This document shows, in pieces, positions 43,659 to 52,780 of a DNA stretch of 64,000 bases. Position 1 is the stretch's first letter; the number at the start of each line of letters is the position of its first letter. The translations under genes were made by a program, and so were the position numbers. Where the stretch lies: NCBI GenBank assembly GCA_963781675.1, contig CAWAGF010000002.1, positions 372,001-436,000 of the forward strand, read 5' to 3'. The DNA is from SCTD01 sp963781675. Lineage in GTDB: Bacteria; Actinomycetota; Actinomycetes; Mycobacteriales; SCTD01. The notes under the pieces are model-generated. The model did not search any database. It had not been told where the DNA came from and saw nothing but the letters and a program-made list of their open reading frames with translations.

Positions 43659-46412
43659 TCAGGCGCGGCGGCGCCGGAGCACCGCGGCAGCGCCCGTGAC
43701 GAGCGCGACGGCCAGCAGCGGCAGCCCCAGGCCGCCGGTCGCCGGCAGCCGGCCGCCCCACCGCTGCCGCTGCCGCCGCCGCCGGGGCCGGTCATGCCCC
43801 CGCCGTCGATCGGGACGGCACTGGAGGCGCCCGCGCCCGGTCAGCACGAAGTCGAACGCCGCGCTGTTGTCAGCCTGGGTGAGGAAGGTCTGCTCCACGC
43901 GGCTGGTCGGCAGCTGGTAGCTGAACGTCCAGGCCGACGCGTCGTACAGCCGCGAGCCGGGACCGGCCGGCACCTGCGCCGGGCGCTGGCCGGGACCCTG
44001 CGGCCCGGACAGCGCCTCGAGCGACGAGCGCGGCACCGAGAGCCGGATGGTGCCCGCCTGCTCGTCGACCGCTCCGGGTATCGCCGTGCCGCCCTTGTAG
44101 GTCTGCACGTTGCCCTGCGGGTTGCGCAGCGAGGTCGTGTAGTCGTCGTAGCCGAAGCGCCAGCCGCCGGTCGCCGGCTCGTAGAAGGCCGTCGCACCGC
44201 CCGGCTGGTAGCCGTCGAAGAAGCGGAACAGGTACACCAGCGACGCCGCCTGGGTCCCTGTCAGGGCCGCCTGCAGCGCCGCCGGCGACAGGTCGTCGTA
44301 GGTCATCGTGACGGTGAAGCCGCCGTCCTGCACCGGGTCACCGCTCTCGAGGTCGACCTCCGGGCCCACTTGGACGTCGAGCAGGTCGAGCGCCGGAACG
44401 TTGTCGCCGCCCGGCAACTGGGTGGTCGGGCTGCCGAGCAGGCCGTCGCGGACGGTCCAGCGCCCGAAGGCGTCACCGGGCTTGTCCTTGCTGCCGGTGC
44501 GGACCGTCTTCGGAGCCGGCGCGATCGGCTTGCCGCCGTTGCTCGGGCCGGCGCGCTGGACGAGGGAGACGGGCTGGGCGATGTTGCCGGTCGCGGCGTC
44601 CGGGACCTTCGAGGCCTGGTTGTAGACGACGAGCAGCCGGCCGGTGACCGGGTCGTACTCCATCGTGAAGTAGTCGACCAGGGAGCGGTCGGCCATGTCG
44701 ATGGTGCACTGCAGGCCGTTGAGGCAGATCGAGTCGTAGTGGTTCGGGTGCGAAGTGGCCCGGACCTGGTCGACCTGGGGGTCGGCGGCGAACGCGTCGA
44801 GCGTCTGGTTGACGTAGACGTTCCAGGTCGCCTTGAAGCCGGCGTCGTCGGGGTTGCCGACGCTCGGCGTGCCGTAGTACGAGACGGCCACCCGGCCCGG
44901 CAGGCCGCCGGCGGCGACCCACGGCATGACGGTCGTCTCGACGCCCTCGCGGTTGATGCGGATCTTCTTGGTGAATCCTGGGTCCACGTTGTTCTCAGCC
45001 GAGGCCTCGACCGGGTTGGGCCCCTTGCACTTGGCGACGTCCGCCGCGCGCAGCGCGACCAGGTAGGTGTCCCGGCCGCCGCCCTTCTCGGTGTACGTCA
45101 CGTAGATGTTGCCGGCCTGGTCGTGGTCGGCGGCCACGAACCCGGCTGTGGGGTCGATGCCGGCGTCGACGGCCAGGCACTGCGAGAACGTGTCGCCGCC
45201 GTCCAGGCTCATCGCCAGCTTGACCTTCGTGCCGGCGCTGTACGGGAAGTAGACGACGTCGTTGTCGGCGGGCACGCCCGGGACGACGCCCTCCTTGATG
45301 GCGCGGATCTGCCCGAGCCGGCCGCCGTCGGTGGAGGCGGAGTACTGCGGCCCGTAGGTGAGGCCGCCGTCGGTCGACTTCTGGATCACCTGCCCCTGCG
45401 CGGTCGCGCTGATCAGGGCGGCGTTGTAGTTCAGGAAGACCGTCCTGTCGTCGGTGAAGGTCAGCCACTGCCGGTCGACGAGGCTGGTCTGGTTGGTCTG
45501 GGCGAGACCGTCCTGGTCCGGCGAGCGCTGCAGCGTCCGGCCGTTGTCCGGCGAGCTGAAGGTGGAGAAGCCGGTGAGCGGGCCGAGCCCGATGAAGGCC
45601 AGCTGCCGCTTTCCCTCGGCGTTGAGGTCCTGGCCCGTGCCGATCGCGCAGTCACCCCCGCCCTGCAGCGTGCCGGTCTCGGCGGTGGGCGCGGTGCCGA
45701 GCGGCCGCCAGGTCTCGCCGCCGTCGACGGACACCGAGCCGTGGTCGGTGCCGTTGGAGGCGCCGTTGGTGCCGCAGCTGTAGAGGACGCCGCTGCGATC
45801 GGCGAAGGCAGCCGACTCGCCCTGCGAGCGCTGCGGGTCGGTGACCAGGCTGGCGCCGAACTCCAGCCCGCGGTCCACCGTCGGCGGCACCGGGCCCGGC
45901 AGGGCCGCGGTGGCGACGGTGATCGTCCCCTCGTACGGCTGCGGCGTCTCGTTGGTGAAGCCGCAGAGCAGGGCGGTGTAGGTGCCGGACTCGAGGTCGG
46001 TGAGCGTGACCGTCTCGGCGGGCGCGCCGCCGTCGGAGCTGCCGACCTCCTCGCCGGCGGCGTTCTGCACCGACAGGGCCAGGTCGTTGGAGATGCCGGC
46101 CGGGTCCCAGACGACCTCGAACGACAGCGTCGCGGAGACCTTGTCGAGGGCGCCGGCGGGCACCTCGAGCACGAGCTCGTGGGTGTCGCTGTTCGCGGGG
46201 GTGCAGCCCGCGATCCCGGTCACGCCGGGCGGCGCCGTGCCGGTGTACGACGTCGAGGCCGACCGGCCGGGCGAGGTGGGCACGGTGAGGCTGCTGCTGG
46301 TCGGGTCCGAGGCGGCCGACGGGCCGGCCGGGAGCACCACGACGGCGAGCGCCAGGGCGGCGGCGCTGGTCAGTGCCAGCGGCAGGCGGGTGCGGGACAG
46401 GATCAGGGTCAC
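43659..46412 (-). CDS. LPXTG-anchored protein with Asp-box beta-propeller, large
   Basis: About 917 residues. Signal peptide about 1-35 (LALTSAAALALAVVVLPAGP). N-terminal domain about 50-170 resembling pre-peptidase C-terminal (PPC) domains (LALSVQNAAGEEVGSSDGG, LESGTYTALLCGF). Beta-propeller about 180-600 with Asp-boxes SVDGGETW, SPDNGRTL, STDGGLTY, SLDGGDTF, as in sialidases. A further domain precedes a Gly-rich linker, LPATG (about 889-893), a helix and RRRR. Between 43830 and 43765 the linker is read in a wrong frame: an extra G in CCGGGC and a missing G nearby cancel. No sialidase catalytic set was identified, so enzyme activity is not claimed. Confidence 0.78.
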   Translation of the reverse strand: MTLILSRTRLPLALTSAAALALAVVVLPAGPSAASDPTSSSLTVPTSPGRSASTSYTGTAPPGVTGIAGCTPANSDTHELVLEVPAGALDKVSATLSFEVVWDPAGISNDLALSVQNAAGEEVGSSDGGAPAETVTLTDLESGTYTALLCGFTNETPQPYEGTITVATAALPGPVPPTVDRGLEFGASLVTDPQRSQGESAAFADRSGVLYSCGTNGASNGTDHGSVSVDGGETWRPLGTAPTAETGTLQGGGDCAIGTGQDLNAEGKRQLAFIGLGPLTGFSTFSSPDNGRTLQRSPDQDGLAQTNQTSLVDRQWLTFTDDRTVFLNYNAALISATAQGQVIQKSTDGGLTYGPQYSASTDGGRLGQIRAIKEGVVPGVPADNDVVYFPYSAGTKVKLAMSLDGGDTFSQCLAVDAGIDPTAGFVAADHDQAGNIYVTYTEKGGGRDTYLVALRAADVAKCKGPNPVEASAENNVDPGFTKKIRINREGVETTVMPWVAAGGLPGRVAVSYYGTPSVGNPDDAGFKATWNVYVNQTLDAFAADPQVDQVRATSHPNHYDSICLNGLQCTIDMADRSLVDYFTMEYDPVTGRLLVVYNQASKVPDAATGNIAQPVSLVQRAGPSNGGKPIAPAPKTVRTGSKDKPGDAFGRWTVRDGLLGSPTTQLPGGDNVPALDLLDVQVGPEVDLESGDPVQDGGFTVTMTYDDLSPAALQAALTGTQAASLVYLFRFFDGYQPGGATAFYEPATGGWRFGYDDYTTSLRNPQGNVQTYKGGTAIPGAVDEQAGTIRLSVPRSSLEALSGPQGPGQRPAQVPAGPGSRLYDASAWTFSYQLPTSRVEQTFLTQADNSAAFDFVLTGRGRLQCRPDRRRGHDRPRRRRQRQRWGGRLPATGGLGLPLLAVALVTGAAAVLRRRRA

Positions 46413-46512
46413 GGGGCTCCTCGGGACGTCCGGTTCGTGCTGCCTTCGCCGTGCACGTCACGTTCCCTGCCCGACAGCAGGATCCTGCAGCACGGCGGCG
46501 AAGCCTGCACAG

Positions 46513-48204
46513 GTGACCCGCTCCCCGCTGCTCCGCCGGCTGCCCTGGCTGCTCGCCCTGCTGCTGCTCGTGGGCGTCCTCGCCCCTGCGGGCTCGGCAG
46601 CGCCGGCGCCGAACGGCTCGACGTGGACCGAGACCTGGCTGGACACGCCGGACGGCGAGCGCCTGCACGTCGACGTGATGCGGCCGACCGGCGTCACGGG
46701 CCGGACCCCGGTGATCCTCGTCGTCAGCCCGTACCTCGGGATGACCTCGGCGACCGAGCAGCCCGGCCCGTCGAACCGCTTCTTCGACTTCTTCGAGGGC
46801 GCGCGGGTCTTCGCCCGGGGCTACTCGGTGGTGATGGTCAGCCTGCGCGGGACGGGCGGCTCGTCGGGCTGCCTGGACATCCTCGGCCCGGGTGAGCAGA
46901 GCGACGTCGTCACGGCGGTCCGGTGGGCAGCGAGCCAGCCGTGGTCGAGCGGGAAGGTCGGCATGTACGGCAAGAGCTACGACGCGAACACCGGCATGGT
47001 CGGCGCGGCGCTGCGGCCGAAGGGCCTGGCCGCCGTCGTCGCCCAGCAGGTGGTGCCGGACCGGTACCGCGGCTCGTACAACGACCGCGTCCGCTTCCTG
47101 CAGTCCGTCGCCTACCCGGCCGCGAGCTACGGCTCCGGCGGCGAGGGGACGTTCTCCGTCAACGGCGACCCGGAGTACGCCGCAAACAGCCTGGCGCACA
47201 GCGCCGACTGCCAGGTCCCGCTGGCCGGGCACTACCTCGACGACCCGACCTCGGACTTCTGGACCTCGCGCGACTTCGTCACCAAGGCCAGGGGCAGCAC
47301 CGTGCCGACGTTCATGACGGTCGGCTACGTCGACACCAACACCAACGTCGGCGGCGGGGCGGTCGACTACTTCGACGCGCTGGCGGGGCCGAAGCGCCTC
47401 TGGATCGGCTGGTGGGACCACGTGCGCGGCAACGACCTCGTCGGCGACGAGCTGGCCATGGGCCGCGCCGGCTTCTTCGACGAGGTGATGCGCTTCTACG
47501 ACCAGCACCTCAAGGGCATCGCGCCGAAGGTGAAGGACCCGGTGGTCGCCGCGCAGGGCAGCGACGGCCGCTGGACCGCCGAGACGGCGTGGCCGGCGCG
47601 GGACGTGCGCGCGCTGACGGCTCCGGTGAAGGCGGGCAGCTACGACGACGACGCGACCAACGTCGGCAGCAACGACAACGCTGCCGGCGTCGGCGGCACC
47701 GGCGCGCTCGGCGTGCAGCGCGCCGGCGCCGGCGCCTGGACCTTCTCGCCGCCGCTCGGCGGGGCGGCCCGCATGGCCGGCATCCCGTCAGCGGCGGTCG
47801 ACCTCGTCCCGGTCGCCCCCCGCACGAACGTCGCCGTGAACGTCTACGACGTCGCTCCCGACGGCAGCGCCACCATGGTCACGCGCGGCGCAGCCATGGC
47901 CGACGCCGCGGGCGTTGAGCAGGTACGGCTGTTCCCCACCGACTGGACCTTCGCGAAGGGCCATCGCGTCGGCGTGCTGGTCTCCGGCGCGAACGCCGAG
48001 GCCTACGTCCACGTCCCGACGCGCACGACGGTCGGCGTCACCGGCGGCACGGTGTCCCTGCCGTGGATGCGCGCCGCGGGGCGCACCCCGACGGCCGGGA
48101 GCACCAGCCCGCGGCTGGAGGCCTACCGGGAGGCCGCGCCCTTCGCGGTCGACCCGGCGCTGGTGGCCGAGCGGACCGAGCCGCGCTTCCCGCTGCCGCG
48201 CTGA
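46513..48204 (+). CDS. Secreted S15/CocE-type peptidase or esterase
   Basis: A 563-residue exported hydrolase. Signal peptide about 1-32 (LPWLLALLLLVGVLAPAGSA). Alpha/beta domain with SLRGTGGSSG, the nucleophile in GMYGKSYDANTG, an Asp in VGYVDTNTNVGG and a His in WWDHVRGN. C-terminal jelly-roll from about residue 370 (DVAPDGSATMVTRG, FPTDWTFAKGHRVGVLVSG). This is the X-prolyl dipeptidyl peptidase/CocE family. It is a second member beside the wall-anchored one at 24277 but has no LPXTG. GTG 46513, 100 bp from the divergent LPXTG gene. Substrate unknown. Confidence 0.83.
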   Translation: MTRSPLLRRLPWLLALLLLVGVLAPAGSAAPAPNGSTWTETWLDTPDGERLHVDVMRPTGVTGRTPVILVVSPYLGMTSATEQPGPSNRFFDFFEGARVFARGYSVVMVSLRGTGGSSGCLDILGPGEQSDVVTAVRWAASQPWSSGKVGMYGKSYDANTGMVGAALRPKGLAAVVAQQVVPDRYRGSYNDRVRFLQSVAYPAASYGSGGEGTFSVNGDPEYAANSLAHSADCQVPLAGHYLDDPTSDFWTSRDFVTKARGSTVPTFMTVGYVDTNTNVGGGAVDYFDALAGPKRLWIGWWDHVRGNDLVGDELAMGRAGFFDEVMRFYDQHLKGIAPKVKDPVVAAQGSDGRWTAETAWPARDVRALTAPVKAGSYDDDATNVGSNDNAAGVGGTGALGVQRAGAGAWTFSPPLGGAARMAGIPSAAVDLVPVAPRTNVAVNVYDVAPDGSATMVTRGAAMADAAGVEQVRLFPTDWTFAKGHRVGVLVSGANAEAYVHVPTRTTVGVTGGTVSLPWMRAAGRTPTAGSTSPRLEAYREAAPFAVDPALVAERTEPRFPLPR

Positions 48205-48205
48205 T

Positions 48206-50079
48206 TCAGCGGGCGAGCATGTTCTGCAGCAGCGTGTAGCCGGTGTAGGTGACGGCGTAGCTCTGCAGGCCGTACGGGTGGTAGTGCTCCTCGGTCGGCT
48301 GCGGCAGCAGCGCGCCCAGGAAGCGCACCTTCCCCTTGCCGAGCGGCTTCTCGCCGTAGACGGTCCGGCCGTCGCCGTTCGTGCCGGCGGTGAGGCCGCC
48401 GCCGGCCTCCCACGCCGCGGAGTCGACGGTCCAGTTCGGCGCGGTGACCTGGCCGAACTGGTAGCCGATCGGGACGGTGTCGTACGTCTGGCTCGCGACC
48501 CCGCGCAGGCCCTGGTTGAGCGGCAGCGTGCGGTCGCCGAAGTCGACGAAGCCGACGTACTCCTCCGCGACGCCCACGTCGTCCGCCCCGACCAGCCCGA
48601 GGTCGGCCAGCACCGGCGCGGCCGCGTCCGTGACGACGAGGTTGCCGCCGCGCTGCACGAACGCGCGCAGCGCCTCGACCCACGCGGTGCGCGAGCCCTT
48701 CTCCGGCATCGCGTCGTCGGCGAGCACCACGGTCTGGAAGCGGTCCAGCGAGGTCCGCCCGGCGAGCACGTCCGGGACGCGCACGGCCGTCAGGTCCTTG
48801 CTGGCGTACCTGTTCAGGTCGGTGAAGAAGCGCATCCGGCTGACGGTGTACGGCTTCTGCGGCAGCGTCTCGCCCTCCTCGCGCTCGTAGCCCGGCGCCG
48901 TCCTCGCTCGTCACGACCTCGGGGTCGAAGACGTACGCGGTGCGGGTGCCGACGGGGAAGGTGAAGCGCTTGACGTCGACGGCCTGGCGGAACATCTCGA
49001 AGTTGATGGCGCGGATGCTGTCGACCCAGATCTGGTTGCGCACCGGGTCGTACGTCAGGGCGTTGCCGGCGACGGTCTTGCCGAGCGTCAGCTCGGTCGC
49101 GAAGCCGTAGCCGTCGCTCGCACCCGCGGTGTTGTACTGGTCGATCAGCGAGCCCGACGCCGAGTAGCCGAGCATGTCGTAGAGCGTCCCCCAGTGGTAC
49201 GGGCCGACGTCGCCGTTGCTCGCCGTGCCGACGGCCTGCATCTGCTGCAGCACCGGGTACTGCGCCATCGACGAGGTGATGCCGTCGGCGAAGCGGGCCA
49301 GCGTCTCGGACTTCTGGTAGTCGAACTGCCCGACGATCTGCAGGCCGGCTGCGGCGTAGGTGTCGTCGAGCTGGCCGTGGTTGTCGGTGCCGAGGTACCA
49401 GCCCTTCTGCGAGAGCAGCGTGCGGTCGATGCCCTGGCTCTCGGGCTCCTGCAGCGTGCCGTTCGGCGACGTCGATCCAGCCGCGCACCGGGAAGTTGCG
49501 GTTGAGGTCCCGGCTGCTGCCGTTCTCCCGCGTCCAGGACACCCCGGCGCCGTCGCTGCCGGCGAGGTCGCCCTCGACCCAGCCGTCCGGGTTCGGGAAC
49601 AGGAAGTGGATGACGTACTGGTCGAGCACCTCCGCGACCCACGGCTCGCCGGCCAGGAACCGCTCGTCGAGCATGTCCTCCATCGCGCGGGCCGCGCCCT
49701 CGCGCGCACCGATCTCGTCGCCGTGGATCGAGGAGACGACGAGCAGCTTCTTCTTCGGGCCCTTCTTCTTCTCGTTCGTGAGCAGCACGTCGTAGACCGG
49801 GTGGCCGTTCCTGCTCGTGCCGGTCGTCGTGATCTGCACCCGGTCGGCGTACTGCTGCTCGAGGGTCCTGATGCCGCACTCGAAGTCGGTCAGCCGCAGC
49901 CACCCGACCGACAGGCGCGGCTCGGTGAAGACGCGGCCGTCCGGGCTCGGGTCCGCGGGCGCGCACTTGACCGGCAGCAGGGCTGCCTGGGGCGCCGGGA
50001 CGGGAGCGGCGGTGGCGGCGCCCGCGACCAGGGCGGACAGCAGCAGGGGCACGGCGAGCAGCAGCGGGCGACGGCGCAT
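48206..50079 (-). CDS. Secreted M14 zinc carboxypeptidase, two apparent insertions
   Basis: About 623 residues after correction. Signal peptide about 1-25 (LLLAVPLLLSALVAGAATAA). M14 domain: SSIHGDEIGAREGA with the HxxE zinc ligands, FPNPDGWVEGD, SSRDLNRNFPVRGWID with the substrate arginine, and GTDNHGQLDD with the third zinc ligand. A long C-terminal domain (about 410-623) ends YHPYGLQSYAVTYTGYTLLQ. An extra G near 49472 interrupts the frame after GWID, and an extra G in CCGGGC near 48896 does so before YEREEGE. It probably trims peptides outside the cell, in keeping with the S15 and S8 neighbours. It is convergent with the S15 gene, one base apart. Confidence 0.83.
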
Positions 50080-50105
50080 GCCCTCCCAGTTCGCGGTCGG
50101 GCCGG

Positions 50106-50594
50106 TCAGTCCTGCTGCCGCACCATCGCGACGCTGTCCACCAGGCGGTGGCCCCACTGCTGACGGACCTGCCCGACCTCGCGCCAGCCGCGCCGGAGGT
50201 AGAGCCCGCGGGCCGGGCTGTCCGGGTCGACCTCGAGCACCGGCAGCCGCCCCCGTGCGTCGGCCTCCTCCTCCGCGTGCGCCAGCAGCGCGCTGCCCGC
50301 ACCCCGCACGGTGCGGTCCGTGAACAGCCGCGAGACGACGGCCAGCCCCTCGGCGGCGGCGCCGGTCGCGGTCTGCCAGAGCGGGAGGGAGGGCGAGGTC
50401 GCCGGGTGCAGCGCGACGTGGCCGAGCACCCGCTCCCCGGACGTCACCACCCAGCCGCCGAGCTCGGCGTCCGAGGCGAGCCACCACGCGCTGACGGCCT
50501 CGGCGCGCACCGGGTAGCCCTCCTGCTCGTGCGTGCGCTGCAGGAGGGCGAGCAGCGCCGGCAGGTCGTCCGGGTGGCGGGGGCGGAGCAGCAC
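50106..50594 (-). CDS. GNAT family N-acetyltransferase
   Basis: A 162-residue acetyl-CoA-dependent transferase. The acetyl-CoA loop is LFTDRTVRGAGSALLAHAEE (R/Q-x-x-G-x-G/A pattern, residues about 90-110), preceded by a central strand VLGHVALHP and followed by LEVDPDSPARGLYLRRGWRE. Substrate unknown; relatives acetylate small amines, antibiotics or protein ends. GTG start at 50594, 28 bp after the LPXTG gene, and 26 bp before the M14 start, so these three may be one transcript. Confidence 0.85.
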   Translation of the reverse strand: MLLRPRHPDDLPALLALLQRTHEQEGYPVRAEAVSAWWLASDAELGGWVVTSGERVLGHVALHPATSPSLPLWQTATGAAAEGLAVVSRLFTDRTVRGAGSALLAHAEEEADARGRLPVLEVDPDSPARGLYLRRGWREVGQVRQQWGHRLVDSVAMVRQQD

Positions 50595-50622
50595 CCGGTC
50601 AGCGTGCCCCGCCCGGCCCGGC

Positions 50623-52701
50623 TCAGGCCGGGCGGCGCCGCCGGACGAGCGCGACGGCCACGAGCAGCAGCAGGGCGCCGGCCGCGAGGGGAAGCCCGCC
50701 GGTGGCCGGGAGGCGCCCGCCGCCCTGCGGTCCGCCGGTCGCCGGCGGCTCCGGCGCCGCCGGCGGAGGACCGGTGACGGGAGCCGCGGTCACCGCGTCG
50801 AACTCCTTGAACAGCCCCTTGCCGGAGACCTGACGCGCGATGGCGCCGTGGTTGAGCAGGCCGTTCTTGGCGACCGCCGTGCTGCTCGCGCAGTCGTTGT
50901 CCGGCGCCGTGTCCACGTCGCTGGTGGGGTCGATGCTGGCGGGGACGCACCCGTCCGCGTAGCCGACCATCACGTGGCCGGTCTTGTCGACGGTGATGTC
51001 GTTGAAGTCCAGCAGGTTGCGGCACGGGTTGCCGCCGCCGGAGTTCCAGATGCAGCCGCGCTGCACCGGGTCCTTCGGGGTCGCGTCGACGGTGGTCCAG
51101 GTGGCGCCGCGGTCGTACGTCGTCGCGACGTACAGGTGCCACTCGGCGCCGGTGAAGGTCTTGCCGTCGGCGCTCTTGCCGAAGGAGTCGGCCTGCGTCG
51201 AGCCGCGGGTCGGCGTGCCGAGGAAGGCGAACGCCGCCCGGTCGCCGTCGCCGGCGATGACCTCGGAGAACTCGGTGTTGTGCAGGCCGAACGGGATGCC
51301 GACGTCGACCGACGGCCGCCAGGTCTCCCCCTGGTCGGTGCTCACGGCGATGCGGGGCTTGCCGGTCCCGTCGCCGTACCCGAAGTAGACGGTGCCGTCG
51401 CTGCCGGCGGCGACCGACGGGTCGCTCGCGCCCTCGATGCTGTCCGGGATGCGGTGCACGGTCCAGGTGAGCCCGGCGTCCTTGGAGACGGCCACCCCCT
51501 GGTTGCCGCCGCACTTCACGTTCGGGACGTACACCGTGCCCTCCGGGCCGACGCGGACGTGGCCGTGGATGCCGCTGCACTGCGTGCCGTCGTAGATCGG
51601 GATCGCGGGGCCGAAGGCCACGCCGCCGGTGTCGCTGCGCGCGCAGGTGGCGCCGGGCGTGACGAGGGCGATGGCCTGCGAGCAGTAGTAGACGGCGTGC
51701 GGGTAGTCCGTGAGCGGGCCGGGGACGGCGCCCTCCGGGTAGGGGCCGCCGCCGAAGGTCTGGTGGTCGAAGCCGTTGACGACCGACCCGCAGCCCTGGC
51801 TCGGGACCGGCGCCGAGGAGAAGTCGTCGTCGCTGAACGCCGCCGCGCTGCACGCGAGGTAGAGCTGGCTGACGAACGTGCGGCCGGTGACCGAGTCGGT
51901 GAAGCCGATCGGGTCCAGGCTGATCTTGTTCGAGGGGTCGGCGACGTCGTCGTTGACCAGCGTCCAGGCCGACGTGCGCTTCGCGTCGTCGAACTCCACG
52001 ACGTACTCGTTCGTGTTCGCCGTGAACAGCGTGCGCCCGCTCTTCCAGCTGTTGCCGATGGACGGCTCGCCCGCGGCCGTCGCGACGCCCTCCGGCGCCT
52101 GGTACTGGTGGTAGACCGGCGCCGGCTCGGCGGACTGCGGGAACGCCGGCGGCAGGATCGTCGAGGCGCTGATGGTGGCCGTGTAGTCCTGCCCCTGCGG
52201 CAGCGTCTGGAAGGCGCACACCAGCACGTCGTAGACGCCGGGCGCCTTGTCGGTGACGTTGATGCCCTCGGAGTACTGGCTGCCGTCGCTGCTGGCGACC
52301 AGCTGGCCGTCCGGTCCGAAGACGTGCAGCGCGAGGTCGGCGATGGCCTCGTTGCCCGGCGCCTCCCAGTCGATCTGGAAGCGGATCAACGTGTCGTAGC
52401 GCGGGTCGACGGACGGCGGCACGGTGACGGCGATGTAGTGCTGGTCGTTCAGCTCCTGGGTGCCGTCGGGGCTGCACGCACCCTGCGGGTCGTCCAGCGC
52501 GATGCCGGTCGAGCCGTTGTTGAACGGCGCGTGGCCCTGGTAGGTCACCTCGTTGCGGCCGGGCGTCGCCGGCAGCGCGACCGTCTTCTCCGGCGCCTCG
52601 GGCGACCCGGTGACGGTCGCGGCGGCGGGCAGCTGCGCGGTGACGGCCAGCAGGACGCCGAGGGCGGCCAGGCCGAGGGGCAGACGACGAGCACGGTTCA
52701 C
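50623..52701 (-). CDS. LPXTG-anchored protein with beta-propeller, second copy
   Basis: A 692-residue paralogue, in domain plan, of the protein at 43659. Signal peptide about 1-33 (LPLGLAALGVLLAVTAQLPA). PPC-like N-terminal domain (LALHVFGPDGQLVASSDGSQ, APGVYDVLVCAF), propeller with VSKDAGLTW, VSTDQGETWRPS, TTYDRGATW Asp-boxes, Pro-rich linker, LPATG (about 664-668), hydrophobic helix and RRRR. GTG 52701 has GGAAGG upstream. No frame errors. Both paralogues flank the peptidases and probably bind or process the same extracellular material; no catalytic residues can be named. Confidence 0.8.
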   Translation of the reverse strand: MNRARRLPLGLAALGVLLAVTAQLPAAATVTGSPEAPEKTVALPATPGRNEVTYQGHAPFNNGSTGIALDDPQGACSPDGTQELNDQHYIAVTVPPSVDPRYDTLIRFQIDWEAPGNEAIADLALHVFGPDGQLVASSDGSQYSEGINVTDKAPGVYDVLVCAFQTLPQGQDYTATISASTILPPAFPQSAEPAPVYHQYQAPEGVATAAGEPSIGNSWKSGRTLFTANTNEYVVEFDDAKRTSAWTLVNDDVADPSNKISLDPIGFTDSVTGRTFVSQLYLACSAAAFSDDDFSSAPVPSQGCGSVVNGFDHQTFGGGPYPEGAVPGPLTDYPHAVYYCSQAIALVTPGATCARSDTGGVAFGPAIPIYDGTQCSGIHGHVRVGPEGTVYVPNVKCGGNQGVAVSKDAGLTWTVHRIPDSIEGASDPSVAAGSDGTVYFGYGDGTGKPRIAVSTDQGETWRPSVDVGIPFGLHNTEFSEVIAGDGDRAAFAFLGTPTRGSTQADSFGKSADGKTFTGAEWHLYVATTYDRGATWTTVDATPKDPVQRGCIWNSGGGNPCRNLLDFNDITVDKTGHVMVGYADGCVPASIDPTSDVDTAPDNDCASSTAVAKNGLLNHGAIARQVSGKGLFKEFDAVTAAPVTGPPPAAPEPPATGGPQGGGRLPATGGLPLAAGALLLLVAVALVRRRRPA

Positions 52702-52780
52702 GGGCGGGACCTTCCGAGGCGGACGAACGGCCTCGGCCACCCGGGGTCGGACGCAGGCTACGCGGCGGGCGCCCCTCGGA

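Noticed and set aside
43659..46412. Sialidase activity for the Asp-box protein
   Set aside because: Asp-boxes only show a propeller fold; no arginine triad, Tyr/Glu pair or FRIP motif could be identified.
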